Positions 15,892 to 25,452 of a stretch of DNA of 64,000 bases are shown piece after piece. The DNA is from JBFLYZ01 sp040756415 (GTDB lineage: Bacteria > Bacteroidota > Bacteroidia > JADZBD01): assembly GCA_040756415.1 (NCBI GenBank), contig JBFLYZ010000009.1, positions 1-64,000 on the forward strand, in the 5' to 3' direction. The position numbers and the translations under genes are program-made. The first letter of the stretch is position 1, and each line of letters begins with the position of its first letter. A model generated the notes under the pieces. It was given only the letters and a program-made list of their open reading frames with translations, did no database searches and was not told the DNA's origin.

Positions 15892-16992
15892 ATGCCTAAA
15901 AAGATCCCATTCCTCGATTTGCGGGAGCAATATCTTTCTATCCGGGATGAGGTCACCGCAGCGATCGATCGTGTTTTTGACCGCACTGCTTTTTCGGCAG
16001 GGGAGTTCGTCACCGCCTTCGAAAACGACTTTTCGCGCTACATCCGCGTTGATCATGTTGCGGGGGTGAACAGCGGCACATCCGCCCTGCACCTATGCCT
16101 GCTCGCCCTGGGCATTAAGCCGGGCGATGAAGTGATCGTTCCGGCCAACACCTTTATCGCCACAGCCTGGGCCCCCTGCTATGCAGGTGCGAAACCGGTG
16201 TTCGCTGACTGCGAGCCGGGGACCTGGAACATATCACCGGCAGCGATCGAGCGTAAAATAAGCCCGAGAACAAAGGCGGTGATAGGCGTACACCTGTATG
16301 GCCAGCCATTCAACATCAGCGCGGTGAAGCGGCTCTGCAAAAATCACGGGCTCTTCCTCGTGGAAGATTGCGCGCAGTCCCATGGCGCCACCTATGAAAA
16401 TAAGGTAACAGGCGTTTTCGGTGATATTGCAGCCTTCAGCTTTTATCCCGGCAAGAACCTGGGCGCCTATGGCGAGGCCGGGGCCGTGGCATCGGGCAAT
16501 GCCGCCTATATCGACCATATCCGGATGCTGATCAACCAGGGGTCGAGGAAAAAGTATTGCCATGAAACGATAGGCTACAACATGCGCATGGATGGCGTGC
16601 AGGCCGCAATATTGAGCGTCAAGCTCAGGCACCTGTCAGCCTGGACCGCGCGCAGGCGGGAGATCGCGCGCATGTACCGCGATGGTATAAAGCACCCGGC
16701 CATACGCATGCAGCAAACCGAAACGGGGGCAGTGCCGGCATACCACCTGTTCGTGATCACGGCCGATGACCGGGACGACCTGATGAGCTACCTGAACGGG
16801 CACGGTATTTTTCCGGGCATCCACTACCCCCTTCCCCTCCACCTGCAAAAGGCATTTGAACCATTGGGCTATAAAAGAGGCGACTTCCCCAACGCAGAGC
16901 ACCTGTCGGAACACTGCCTTTCCCTGCCCATGTACCCCGAGCTGAAGAATGAGGACGTAGAATACATTATCTATACCCTGAACGCATACTGA
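15892..16992 (+). CDS. DegT/DnrJ/EryC1-type sugar aminotransferase
   Basis: PLP-dependent enzyme of 366 residues that aminates a keto-sugar nucleotide, presumably the dehydrogenase product. Visible family features: VNSGTSALHLCLLALGIKPGDEV near 60-81, Asp159 and Gln162 in VEDCAQSHGA stacking on PLP, and the Schiff-base Lys188 in SFYPGKNLGAYGEAG. In Porphyromonas gingivalis a homologous step (PorR/WbpE) feeds A-LPS used to anchor T9SS cargo. That parallel is attractive because T9SS cargo is encoded in this window, but it is inference. The stop overlaps the GT2 start by one base (TGATG). Confidence 0.92.
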   Translation: MPKKIPFLDLREQYLSIRDEVTAAIDRVFDRTAFSAGEFVTAFENDFSRYIRVDHVAGVNSGTSALHLCLLALGIKPGDEVIVPANTFIATAWAPCYAGAKPVFADCEPGTWNISPAAIERKISPRTKAVIGVHLYGQPFNISAVKRLCKNHGLFLVEDCAQSHGATYENKVTGVFGDIAAFSFYPGKNLGAYGEAGAVASGNAAYIDHIRMLINQGSRKKYCHETIGYNMRMDGVQAAILSVKLRHLSAWTARRREIARMYRDGIKHPAIRMQQTETGAVPAYHLFVITADDRDDLMSYLNGHGIFPGIHYPLPLHLQKAFEPLGYKRGDFPNAEHLSEHCLSLPMYPELKNEDVEYIIYTLNAY

Positions 16993-17705
16993 TGCCCGAA
17001 AAGCAATCCTGGAGCATTATCATCTTCTGCTATAACGAAGCCGGAACGGTGGCATCGGTCATTGCCTCGGCCCGGGAATTCTTCCAGCGCACGGGATGCA
17101 GCGATAACGAGATCATTGTGGTGGATGACGGCAGCACGGACGGGTCGGCCGAGGTCATCAGGAAAAGCAGCGGGCAGGATGTAAAGATCATTACCCATGA
17201 AAAAAACATGGGTATAGGCAGGGCATTGCGATCCGGTTACTTCAGCGCGATCAAAGAAAACGTGGTGGCGGTACCCGCGGACGGGCAGTTCGACCTGGGA
17301 GAGCTCGTGCCTTATGCCTCGGTGGACGATAAGACATTCATCTCTTTTTTCAGGAAGGAAAACACCGTTTATTCCTTCAGGAGGAACATACTTTCTTACC
17401 TGAACAAAAAGGTGAATTCCTTTTTCCTGGGGATAAACCTAAAGGATGTGAACTGGGTTAAGGTCTACAAGCGGGCCGAACTGGAGCGCCTCAACCTGAA
17501 AATGAAGAGCTCGCTGGTAGAGAGCGAGATCTGCTCCAAGCTGCTGCTCCGGAAAAACCTGGCAATAGAAGTATATTCTGTCTATCACAAAAGAACCTCC
17601 GGGCTGAGCAAAGGAGCTTCATTCAGGATAGTGGCCCAGGCCGCGCGCGAAACTTTAAAACTTATTTTTGTACTAACGGCTTACCGGCTGAGCAAAAAAG
17701 AATGA
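16992..17705 (+). CDS. Family 2 glycosyltransferase
   Basis: Cytoplasmic or membrane-associated GT-A enzyme of 237 residues. Signatures: SIIIFCYNEAGTV at the start, the nucleotide-binding VVDDGSTDGS at 44-52, KNMGIGRALRSGYFSA, and PADGQFD at 95-101 as the DxD-like metal site. It resembles dolichyl-phosphate-mannose-synthase-like GT2 enzymes but lacks C-terminal membrane helices. It overlaps both neighbours (TGATG upstream, ATGA downstream), so it belongs to the same operon. It may load a sugar onto a polyprenyl phosphate for the GT-C enzymes that follow; this order suggests but does not prove it. Confidence 0.9.
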   Translation: MPEKQSWSIIIFCYNEAGTVASVIASAREFFQRTGCSDNEIIVVDDGSTDGSAEVIRKSSGQDVKIITHEKNMGIGRALRSGYFSAIKENVVAVPADGQFDLGELVPYASVDDKTFISFFRKENTVYSFRRNILSYLNKKVNSFFLGINLKDVNWVKVYKRAELERLNLKMKSSLVESEICSKLLLRKNLAIEVYSVYHKRTSGLSKGASFRIVAQAARETLKLIFVLTAYRLSKKE

Positions 17706-19888
17706 GTTTACCGGCCCTGTTTTCGGAAGAGCGGATCAAAAGGCGGATTTTTTTCGCCTGCGCTGCCCTTATCCTGGCGATCATGGTATCGGTAAGCGGT
17801 GATTATGGCATCAGTTGGGACGAGCCCCTGCAAAAAGATTACGGAAACAGGATTCTCAGGTATTATTCCTCGGGAGGAAAAGACACCAGCTATATAGACC
17901 GGGCAAAGCTTATTCACCTGTACGGAGGCCTGGCCGAGACCATTACCGCCCTGGCCAACAGGCTCTCCTCACATGACGTTTACGATACCCGCCACCTGGT
18001 CATCGCCTGTTTCGGGTTCCTGGCCATTTTATTCTCCGGCCTGCTGGCCAGAGAGCTGGCCGGGTGGAATACCGGCACCCTGGCCCTGCTTTTCGCTTTC
18101 CTTACCCCGGTCTTCTTCGGGCACTCCATGTACAATTCGAAAGACATACCCTTTGCGGCAGCCTATGCCATATCCATCTACTTTCTCACCCGTTTCATCC
18201 GTCAATTGCCTAAACCCGCAACGGGCACCTGCCTGGGCCTGGCACTGGGCATTGCCATGGCCATCAACATACGCATAGGGGGCCTGCTGCTGATTGCCTA
18301 CCTGCTTTTCTTCTGGCTGGCGGGCATCCTTTCCCTTCTGGCCCGGGAAAAAGACATGCCGGCTTCCCGGTTAAGACAAATCCGCATGAGCTTTCTTTAT
18401 CCCCTGCTGATCGGAACTGCCGCCTATTTCCTTGGCTTGCTCTTCTGGCCTTACGGCCTGGCCCAGCCGTTCAGGCACCCTTTTGAGGCGTTGCGCCTGA
18501 TGTCCAATTACGATGTCTTTGATTCCATGAACCTATTTGAAGGCCGTTGGATACACCGCTGGGAGATTCCCTGGTACTACATTCCCAAATGGATTTGGAT
18601 CACCGTGCCGCTCTTTATCTCGCTGGGGCTCGTTCTGCTGCCTTTCGCATTCTCAAAGAAATGGATCGGGCGGGCCGTTACGAACAGGTACCTGCTGGCC
18701 GTAACCTGTTTCGTATTTCTGTTCCCTATCGTTTACATCATCGTCAGGCGATCGAACGTTTATGACGGATGGAGGCACCTGTTTTTTGTGCTCCCACCGC
18801 TGGCCGCGGCCGCGGCCGTGGTATGGGCCAGCCTGATCCGTTCCCTTTCGCGGAAGGCGATGCGGGCAGCGGCCGCATTGCTTCTGGCCGGCACCATGCT
18901 GCAGCCGGCTGCGTGGATGTACCGCAACCATCCTTTCGAAAGCTTTTACTTCAGCCCCCTGGCCGGGGGCATTAACGGGGCGTTCAAAAAATACGAGATC
19001 GATTATTACGGCACCTCCTTAAGGCAGGCTGTTGAGTGGATAGCCGAGAACAGCGACAAAAACCGCGTGAACAAGGTGCGCAACTGGTACGGGGAAAAGG
19101 AGTGCACTGAGCACTTCATCAGGAAATACAGGCACCTGAAGTATGTTTTTGTCAACGAGGAATCGCTCGACTGGGACTATGCCATCGTATTGCCCGTACA
19201 GGCCAAGTTCGATAGCCTGCTGCTGAAGAACTGGCCGCCCCGAGGCACCGTTCACCAGGCCTTTGCAGACGATGCGCCCATCTTTGCCATTGTCAAGAAC
19301 TACCGTACCCCCGAGATGGTTGCCGAGAGCATTGCCAACGCGGTATACGCAAGTACCGATGTGAACGCCCTCATCGCATCCAGCCTGCACTTCTACAACC
19401 AGGGCAATTACCTGATGTGCGTGGCCGCCAGCGAACGGGCGCTCATGCTCGACCCGGCCAATAAATACGCCTTCAACAACATCAGCAGCGCGTTCAACGG
19501 GCTGAAACTGTATAACGAAGCGGCAGAGGCCGGAAAGATGGCCCTGGCCATTGACCCGGGTTTTGCTCCCGCACAGGGTAATTATGCTGAGGCCAGAGCC
19601 AGGCAAAAGGATCAGGTGCCGGCCGATACCCTGTCCATCCACTACACCAACCTTTCAGTGGTCTACTCCAGGCTGGGCCAACTGGAGCGCAGCATCGCCT
19701 TCTGCCAGTTCGCCATCCGGTACAAACCTGATAACGCTTACGCCTATAATAACCTCTGCTCGGCCTTCAACGCCATAGGTAATTATGCCGAGGCAGTAAA
19801 GTACGGGGAAAAAGCGGTTGAGCTCGACCCTTCATCCGAACTTTTCCGCAATAACCTGCAAACAGCAAAAAAAGGACTTCGGCCATAA
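17702..19888 (+). CDS. GT-C (PMT/ArnT-like) glycosyltransferase with C-terminal TPRs
   Basis: Integral-membrane enzyme of 728 residues. The first membrane helix is followed by GISWDEP with the acidic pair Asp40-Glu41, the classic first-loop catalytic site of GT-C enzymes using polyprenyl-phosphate sugars. About eight to ten more helices run to residue 400, including a NSKDIPFAAAYAISIYFLTRF segment typical of GT39/GT83. A soluble region follows and TPR repeats end the protein from about 545 (NQGNYLMCVAASERALMLDP, YNEAAEAGKMALAIDPG, YAEAVKYGEKAVELDPSSE). The TPR tail resembles that of the next gene. Acceptor could be a lipid glycan or protein. Overlaps the GT2 gene by four bases. Confidence 0.85.
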   Translation: MSLPALFSEERIKRRIFFACAALILAIMVSVSGDYGISWDEPLQKDYGNRILRYYSSGGKDTSYIDRAKLIHLYGGLAETITALANRLSSHDVYDTRHLVIACFGFLAILFSGLLARELAGWNTGTLALLFAFLTPVFFGHSMYNSKDIPFAAAYAISIYFLTRFIRQLPKPATGTCLGLALGIAMAINIRIGGLLLIAYLLFFWLAGILSLLAREKDMPASRLRQIRMSFLYPLLIGTAAYFLGLLFWPYGLAQPFRHPFEALRLMSNYDVFDSMNLFEGRWIHRWEIPWYYIPKWIWITVPLFISLGLVLLPFAFSKKWIGRAVTNRYLLAVTCFVFLFPIVYIIVRRSNVYDGWRHLFFVLPPLAAAAAVVWASLIRSLSRKAMRAAAALLLAGTMLQPAAWMYRNHPFESFYFSPLAGGINGAFKKYEIDYYGTSLRQAVEWIAENSDKNRVNKVRNWYGEKECTEHFIRKYRHLKYVFVNEESLDWDYAIVLPVQAKFDSLLLKNWPPRGTVHQAFADDAPIFAIVKNYRTPEMVAESIANAVYASTDVNALIASSLHFYNQGNYLMCVAASERALMLDPANKYAFNNISSAFNGLKLYNEAAEAGKMALAIDPGFAPAQGNYAEARARQKDQVPADTLSIHYTNLSVVYSRLGQLERSIAFCQFAIRYKPDNAYAYNNLCSAFNAIGNYAEAVKYGEKAVELDPSSELFRNNLQTAKKGLRP

Positions 19889-20038
19889 ACCGCTTTTAAC
19901 ATGGGGCTGTTGGTGGAACCAAAAGGACCTTCCAGCGAAACCGGAAATTCTGATTAGATTTATGACAATTTTTTCAGCGTGCCGCAAGCCGGTAATCCAC
20001 GGCAGGGACGTAATTATCATTGAAAACGATCGGATAGC

Positions 20039-22084
20039 ATGAACGCGTTGAGCAATTTCACACAGAACCTGCGAAAAGTGTTCGGGATCAGGAGCGAAGA
20101 TAACCGCCTGCTCAGCCCGGAGTTCATCCTGCTGTCGGCCCTGGTATTCGCGCTTCTTTTGTTCGCCTACTCCAATCATTTTCACAACCCTTTCCACTTC
20201 GATGATGATCACACCATCGTCAGCAACCAGTACATTCGCGATCTGGGCAACATCCCCAAGTTCTTCACCGATGCCACCACAACCAGCTCGCTGCCCGCCA
20301 ACCAGGCTTACCGGCCCGGGCTGACCACGCTTAATGCCATAGACCACTGGATGGGAGGGAAAGCCATGCCGCAGCCCTTCTATTTTCATCTGTCCATATT
20401 TATCAGTTACGTGATACTGGGCATGCTCCTTTTCCTGATGACCTACAGGATATTCAACCTGTCGGTGGAGCACCGCTGGAACAAATACTTCGCGCTTTTC
20501 GCAACCGCCTTTTTCATGCTGCATACCGCAAATGCCGAAACCATCAACTATATCATAGCGCGCAGCGATTCGTTCTCCACGCTGATGATCGTGCTGGCCT
20601 TTGTCATCTATCAGCGCAAGCCGCAGTGGAGAAAATTCTTTGTCTTCCTTATCCCGGTCATTTTCGGATTCTTCGTAAAGGAACCGGCCCTCATGTTCAT
20701 TCCGCTGCTGTTCATCTACATTATTCTGTTCGAACACCGCATGTCGCTGAGGGAGGCCCTGGGCACCGGCATTTCACGCTCGCTGCGCACCCTGCTGGTG
20801 TTGCTCCCCGCCCTGGTGGCTGGCGTCCTGCTGTTCTGGCTTTCGCAGAAAATGACCCCGCCACTCTGGACCTCCGGGGGCGGCAACCGCTGGCATTACC
20901 TGCAAACCCAGGCTCCGGTGATGGTGCATTATGTTCTGAACTTCATCTTTCCTTTTAACCTGAGCGCTGACACCGACTGGGCCGTGATCAGGAATTTTTT
21001 TGACGAGCGCGTACTGGGAGGCATCCTGTTCGTTGCGGGAATGCTGACCCTCGCCTTTGTCACTTCAAAAAAGCAGCATACCCGGCCGGTGGCCTTCGGC
21101 ATACTGTGGTTCTTCCTGGCCCTGATGCCCACCTCCAGCATCTTTCCCTTTGCCGAGGTGCTGAACGATCACCGGGTGTTCTTTCCCTACATTGGGCTCT
21201 GCATGGCGGCCACCTGGGCCCTTGCGCTGATGGTGATCAGGCATGAAGAACGTATTGTGAGCCGCAGCGCGCTCAGCCTGGCCTGCCTGCTTGTTCCCCT
21301 GGTCTTTCTTGTCGCCCATACCTTTGGCGTGAGGACGCGCAACAAAGTATGGAGCAGCGGTGAAAGCCTCTGGTATGATGTTACCATAAAGAGCCCCAAT
21401 AACGCGCGCGGGCTGATGAACTACGGCAATGCGCTGATGCAGAAGGCCCGCTTTGCCGAGGCATTGGACTATTACAACCGGGCAAAACAGCTCTGGCCTT
21501 TTTATCCTTATATCTACATTAACCTGGGCGTGCTCCATGGCGCGACCAATAATCCGGCCGAAGCGGAAGCCAATTTCAAGCATGCGCTCAGCCTGAATGC
21601 CTACCTGCCCGGATCCTACTTCTATTATGCCAACTGGCTGAAAGGGCAGAACAGGATACCGGAAGCGAAGAAGCTCGTTGCTGACGGGCTGAAGGTATCA
21701 CCCAACCATGTGGAGCTCATTCGCCTGCAAAAAGAGCTGGAGGCGATCCCGGATAACACCATGGGCAATACGCACCAGCCCAGCCTCGACCAGGCTATAC
21801 TGGCCGCCTCCAACAACCCCACTCCCGAGAATTATCTTAACCTTAGCCTGCAATATTACTATGCGGGCAAATACGAGATGTGCATAAAGGCTGCCGAGGA
21901 AGCCCTGAAGCTGAAGCCCGATTATGACCTTGCTTACAATAACATTTGCGCGGCCTACAACGTTCTCAAACAGTGGGACAAGGCCATCGAGGCCGGTGAG
22001 AAAGGATTAAGGATAAATCCGAACAACGCTCAACTGGCCGCCAACCTGGCCGTGGCAAAACAAGGCAAGCAGGATAACCCATGA
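20039..22084 (+). CDS. TMTC-like GT-C membrane protein with C-terminal TPRs
   Basis: A 681-residue membrane protein. After the first helix it has FHFDDDHTIVSNQYIRD, whose acidic FDDD (54-57) is the GT-C active-site pattern, followed by AYRPGLTTLNAIDHW as in eukaryotic TMTC O-mannosyltransferases and their bacterial relatives. About nine hydrophobic helices extend to residue 425. TPRs fill the rest, e.g. ARFAEALDYYNRAKQLWPF, and a final pair YAGKYEMCIKAAEEALKLKPD / KQWDKAIEAGEKGLRINPN closely resembling the tail of the previous GT-C. A 150-base gap without recognisable gene precedes it. Its stop overlaps the carbamoyltransferase start (ATGA). Substrate unknown. Confidence 0.82.
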   Translation: MNALSNFTQNLRKVFGIRSEDNRLLSPEFILLSALVFALLLFAYSNHFHNPFHFDDDHTIVSNQYIRDLGNIPKFFTDATTTSSLPANQAYRPGLTTLNAIDHWMGGKAMPQPFYFHLSIFISYVILGMLLFLMTYRIFNLSVEHRWNKYFALFATAFFMLHTANAETINYIIARSDSFSTLMIVLAFVIYQRKPQWRKFFVFLIPVIFGFFVKEPALMFIPLLFIYIILFEHRMSLREALGTGISRSLRTLLVLLPALVAGVLLFWLSQKMTPPLWTSGGGNRWHYLQTQAPVMVHYVLNFIFPFNLSADTDWAVIRNFFDERVLGGILFVAGMLTLAFVTSKKQHTRPVAFGILWFFLALMPTSSIFPFAEVLNDHRVFFPYIGLCMAATWALALMVIRHEERIVSRSALSLACLLVPLVFLVAHTFGVRTRNKVWSSGESLWYDVTIKSPNNARGLMNYGNALMQKARFAEALDYYNRAKQLWPFYPYIYINLGVLHGATNNPAEAEANFKHALSLNAYLPGSYFYYANWLKGQNRIPEAKKLVADGLKVSPNHVELIRLQKELEAIPDNTMGNTHQPSLDQAILAASNNPTPENYLNLSLQYYYAGKYEMCIKAAEEALKLKPDYDLAYNNICAAYNVLKQWDKAIEAGEKGLRINPNNAQLAANLAVAKQGKQDNP

Positions 22085-23835
22085 ACATTCTCGGCTTCAA
22101 TTGCTATGGCCACGATTCTGCCGCCACGCTGGTCGTAAACGACAACGTGGTATTCGCTGTAGAGGAGGAGCGGCTCAACCGCAAAAAACATTATGGCGGC
22201 ATACCGGCAGAATCCATCCGGGCCTGCCTTGCCTTTGCCGGCTTAAGCATGAGCGATATCGACCATGTCGCTTTTTTCTGGAAACCTTCCATATCCTATT
22301 CCAAAGTGCCCGTATTCCTGTTCAGGTACTGGTACAGGATACCTTCCCTGCTGCGCGAGCAGCGCAGTTTTTCAGTTGAAGAGAACCTGGGCATGCTCAA
22401 TTACCTGAAGGATATGCGCAGGCTACCCAACACCCTGCAGGGGCTTTTTACAGGACAAAAAATGAAGTTCAGGTTCCATTTGCTCGAACATCACTTTTGT
22501 CACGCGGCCAGCGCCTACTACCCCACACCGTACGAGGATGCGGCCATCCTCACCATTGATGGGGCTGGCGAGTGGACGACCTCATTGCTGGCGCAGGGAA
22601 GGGGAAACAAGATACGGAAACTCTCTTCGGTAGACACCCCTTATTCGCTGGGCGCCTTTTACCAGGCCGTATCGCGCCACCTGGGCTTTAAGCTCATCGA
22701 AGGGCCCGGTAAGCTCATGGGGCTGGCCTCGTACGGAGACGCGAACAGCGAAGCATATAAAAAGATGCGTGCTTTGTTCAGGCTCACCGACCGCGGAGGG
22801 TTCAAATTCGACATGCGCTATTTTTCGTACCACTACACCCGCAGGTCGGGTGTAAGCAAGCGATTTACGGACCTGTTCGGCCCTTCGAAAACCGAAGGCC
22901 GTGACTGGAGCGAGCACGAGCTGAACGTGGCCGCGGCCGCCCAGCATATTGTGGAAGACGTGATCCTGCACCAGGCGCACTGGCTCAAAAAACAAACCGG
23001 CTCCGATAACCTGTGCATTGCAGGCGGGGTAGGGCTCAACAGCGTTACCAACGGGCTGATCGCCAAAGAAGGTCTGTTTAAGAATATTTTCATACAGCCG
23101 GCAGCCGGTGATTCGGGCACATCAATGGGTGCCGCCCTGTTGCTGGGCCACCAGGTGCTGAACCGCCCGCGCAGTTACGTTATGGATACCGCTTTCCTGG
23201 GACCAGGATACACCGAGGCGGAGTACGAGAATGCTCTCCTTCAATTTAAGTTACCCTATGTGAAGACCGGGGCGTACGCCTCCTTTGCGGCAAAAAAACT
23301 GGCCGAAGGGAAAATACTGGGCTGGTTCCAGGGCCGCATGGAGTTTGGCCCGCGCGCTTTGGGCAACCGCAGCATTATAGCCAGCCCGCTGAAAAAAGAA
23401 ATGAAGGATATCCTGAATGCGCGCGTAAAATTCCGCGAGCGCTTCAGGCCTTTTGCCGCCATCGTGCTGGAAGAGGAATGCGGCAAATACTTCGATAGCT
23501 CCTATCCGAACCCCTACATGCTGGTGGTTTACAACGTGCGGCCGGAGTATGTCGATAAGGTGCCGGCCATAACACACGTGGACGGGTCGGTGCGCATACA
23601 AACCGTCAACCAAAGCGAGAACCCGCAGATGCGAAAGCTCCTGGAGGCATTCAGGCAGGAAACCGGGTATTCCGTGCTGATCAATACATCCTTCAACATC
23701 AAAGGCGAACCCATTGTTTGTTCTCCTTACGATGCGGTGCATAGCTTTGTACGGGCCGATATGGACTACCTGATCATGGGCAACTTTGTAGTGGCGAAGC
23801 CAGGCGATGAGATGAGCCTTGAAGGACTGAGCTAG
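22081..23835 (+). CDS. NodU/TobZ-family O-carbamoyltransferase
   Basis: Transfers a carbamoyl group from carbamoyl phosphate, via carbamoyl-AMP, onto a sugar hydroxyl. The 584-residue protein has the two expected parts: an N-terminal Kae1/ASKHA-like domain (NCYGHDSAATLVVNDNVVFAVEEERLNRKKH, the metal-binding HHFCHAASAYY and TIDGAGEW) and a C-terminal YrdC-like domain (GRMEFGPRALGNRSII, FRPFAAIVLEEE, and LINTSFNIKGEPIV). It is the last gene of the plus operon and probably decorates the acetamido-sugar glycan. Its stop is one base from the stop of the opposing methyltransferase gene. Confidence 0.93.
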   Translation: MNILGFNCYGHDSAATLVVNDNVVFAVEEERLNRKKHYGGIPAESIRACLAFAGLSMSDIDHVAFFWKPSISYSKVPVFLFRYWYRIPSLLREQRSFSVEENLGMLNYLKDMRRLPNTLQGLFTGQKMKFRFHLLEHHFCHAASAYYPTPYEDAAILTIDGAGEWTTSLLAQGRGNKIRKLSSVDTPYSLGAFYQAVSRHLGFKLIEGPGKLMGLASYGDANSEAYKKMRALFRLTDRGGFKFDMRYFSYHYTRRSGVSKRFTDLFGPSKTEGRDWSEHELNVAAAAQHIVEDVILHQAHWLKKQTGSDNLCIAGGVGLNSVTNGLIAKEGLFKNIFIQPAAGDSGTSMGAALLLGHQVLNRPRSYVMDTAFLGPGYTEAEYENALLQFKLPYVKTGAYASFAAKKLAEGKILGWFQGRMEFGPRALGNRSIIASPLKKEMKDILNARVKFRERFRPFAAIVLEEECGKYFDSSYPNPYMLVVYNVRPEYVDKVPAITHVDGSVRIQTVNQSENPQMRKLLEAFRQETGYSVLINTSFNIKGEPIVCSPYDAVHSFVRADMDYLIMGNFVVAKPGDEMSLEGLS

Positions 23836-23836
23836 C

Positions 23837-24592
23837 TTAAAGCGGCTTATCGGCCCACACCACATTCTGAATGTTACTTCCGAACATAAAGGGGCTCGAA
23901 TAGAATCTTCTGTTTTTCCACTTGGCACTTTCAAAGAAACGGATGTTCGTCATACCGCACTTTTCCAAATGCTCCCTGATCTCTTTTGGCGACAGGTGTT
24001 TTTCGATGGGAGCATACATGGCATCGAGCAGTGATATCTCGTGATCCCTGTAGATGCCGGTAGCTTTGACGAAGGCGGAGGACCAAGAGTAGGGAATGAT
24101 CTTTCCTGCTGTGCGGTAAATGAAATGGATCAGTCTGCCTACGGGCGCGAATTTCCCGTACAGCATTAGATAAATGGTCCCCCCAGGTTTCACCACGCGC
24201 GTCATCTCCTGAACTCCTTTTTTCCAATCGGTGGTATGATGCATCACGCCATGTGAATGCACATAATCGAACGTATCATCAGAAAAAGGGAGATCGAGCA
24301 CTGTTCCCTGCCGGAGATCAAGGATGTTCTTATATCGCTCAAGCCGTTTGCCTATCCGCTCAGCCCAGCCGGGGTTGAGATCGATCCCGGCCACCTTGCG
24401 CGCCCCTGACCTGGCGAATAGCTCTACCGACCAACCAGTACCACCAAAACCGCAATCGAGGATACTCTTGTCTTGAAAATATGCCGGCTCAATACGCAGC
24501 GTTTCAAGATAGTCGCTGATGGTTTGGTCTATCCTGATAAAAGGATGAATATCCTCGTACAGCCTGGCCGTTTTTGATTCGACAGTTTTCAA
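23837..24592 (-). CDS. Class I SAM-dependent methyltransferase
   Basis: A 251-residue enzyme of the Methyltransf_11 type. Motif I is ILDCGFGGTGWSVELFARSGA with the acidic strand end GIDLNPG after it; the post-I DTFDYVHSHGVMHHTTDWKKGVQEMTRVVKPGGTIYLMLYG region is typical of small-molecule or glycan methyltransferases. Last gene of the minus operon, overlapping the SDR by four bases. Given its position in a glycan locus it may O-methylate a sugar or a glycolipid, but the acceptor cannot be read from sequence. Confidence 0.9.
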   Translation of the reverse strand: MKTVESKTARLYEDIHPFIRIDQTISDYLETLRIEPAYFQDKSILDCGFGGTGWSVELFARSGARKVAGIDLNPGWAERIGKRLERYKNILDLRQGTVLDLPFSDDTFDYVHSHGVMHHTTDWKKGVQEMTRVVKPGGTIYLMLYGKFAPVGRLIHFIYRTAGKIIPYSWSSAFVKATGIYRDHEISLLDAMYAPIEKHLSPKEIREHLEKCGMTNIRFFESAKWKNRRFYSSPFMFGSNIQNVVWADKPL

Positions 24593-25452
24593 TTCTTTTG
24601 CTGACTAAGTAGTTTAAGGGATTCTTTCCATGACCGCACCCTGACACCCAACCTTTGCAGGTCTTTTTCCGTTTCCCGGGCGCCCATGAATTTCAAGCCA
24701 AGCACGTTCTCGCGCGCTATCGGCAACCTAATGCGGAAAAACTCAGCGATCCTCAAAGCCGTATCGAGCAGAAAAAAAGGCACATGTACGAATTTAGGCT
24801 TTATTCCTGTCGTATGGCAGAATGCGGTGAAGAACTGGCGGTAGCTGACAGGAGACGGCTCTGCCAGCGTGTACAGACCCGATAGCCGCTCATCCGCTAT
24901 TTTATAGATGATCGAGCACAGGTCGTCAATATGTATGGTTTGCATGGGCTGCCGGCCACCGTCAATAAGTGGTATGCGCTTCCCTTTTCTGATGTGCCCG
25001 CTCATCTCACCGAACAATCCTCCGTGGCCCAGCACTACCCCGGCCCTGACTATGCAATCACCAGCTCCTTTGAAATAACCCTCAAGCTCCAGCTTTTGCC
25101 TTCCGTATTTCGACACGGCATCCGGATGAGCTGAAAAACTGGACAGGAAAATATTCTGTTTCAGCCCGTGTTTGCGGCTGGCATCCAGCAGGCGAACGGT
25201 GCCCGCTATGTTGTGTTCGATATCGTTCCTGATATAGGCGCAATGGATCAGGCAGCACGCCTCCCCGAATGCTCCCTGGTCTGGCTCCTGCAGGAGATCG
25301 TACTTGACGTACATGATACCCGGCAGGGTTTTTTCCGGCATGGTTCGCACCAGGCCCACTACGCTCCAGCCCCTGGCCGAAAAAAATGAGGCCAGGTTCG
25401 ATCCAATGAAACCATTGGCTCCGGTGATGATTATCTTCTTTGCCATTGTCAT
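24589..25452 (-). CDS. NAD-dependent epimerase/dehydratase (extended SDR)
   Basis: A 287-residue Rossmann enzyme. The start IIITGANGFIGSNLASFF has the GxxGxxG cofactor loop; the catalytic Tyr-x-x-x-Lys is YGRQK near residue 115 after FLSSFSAHPD. A product-side region HIDDLCSIIYKIADERLSGLYTLAEPSPVSYRQF is typical of nucleotide-sugar or lipid-linked-sugar epimerases and reductases. It overlaps both the GMC oxidoreductase and the methyltransferase by four bases. An oxidase plus a reductase in consecutive genes suggests a two-step oxidation/reduction epimerisation, similar in logic to DprE1/DprE2; this is inference and the sequences are not those families. Confidence 0.88.
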   Translation of the reverse strand: MTMAKKIIITGANGFIGSNLASFFSARGWSVVGLVRTMPEKTLPGIMYVKYDLLQEPDQGAFGEACCLIHCAYIRNDIEHNIAGTVRLLDASRKHGLKQNIFLSSFSAHPDAVSKYGRQKLELEGYFKGAGDCIVRAGVVLGHGGLFGEMSGHIRKGKRIPLIDGGRQPMQTIHIDDLCSIIYKIADERLSGLYTLAEPSPVSYRQFFTAFCHTTGIKPKFVHVPFFLLDTALRIAEFFRIRLPIARENVLGLKFMGARETEKDLQRLGVRVRSWKESLKLLSQQKN

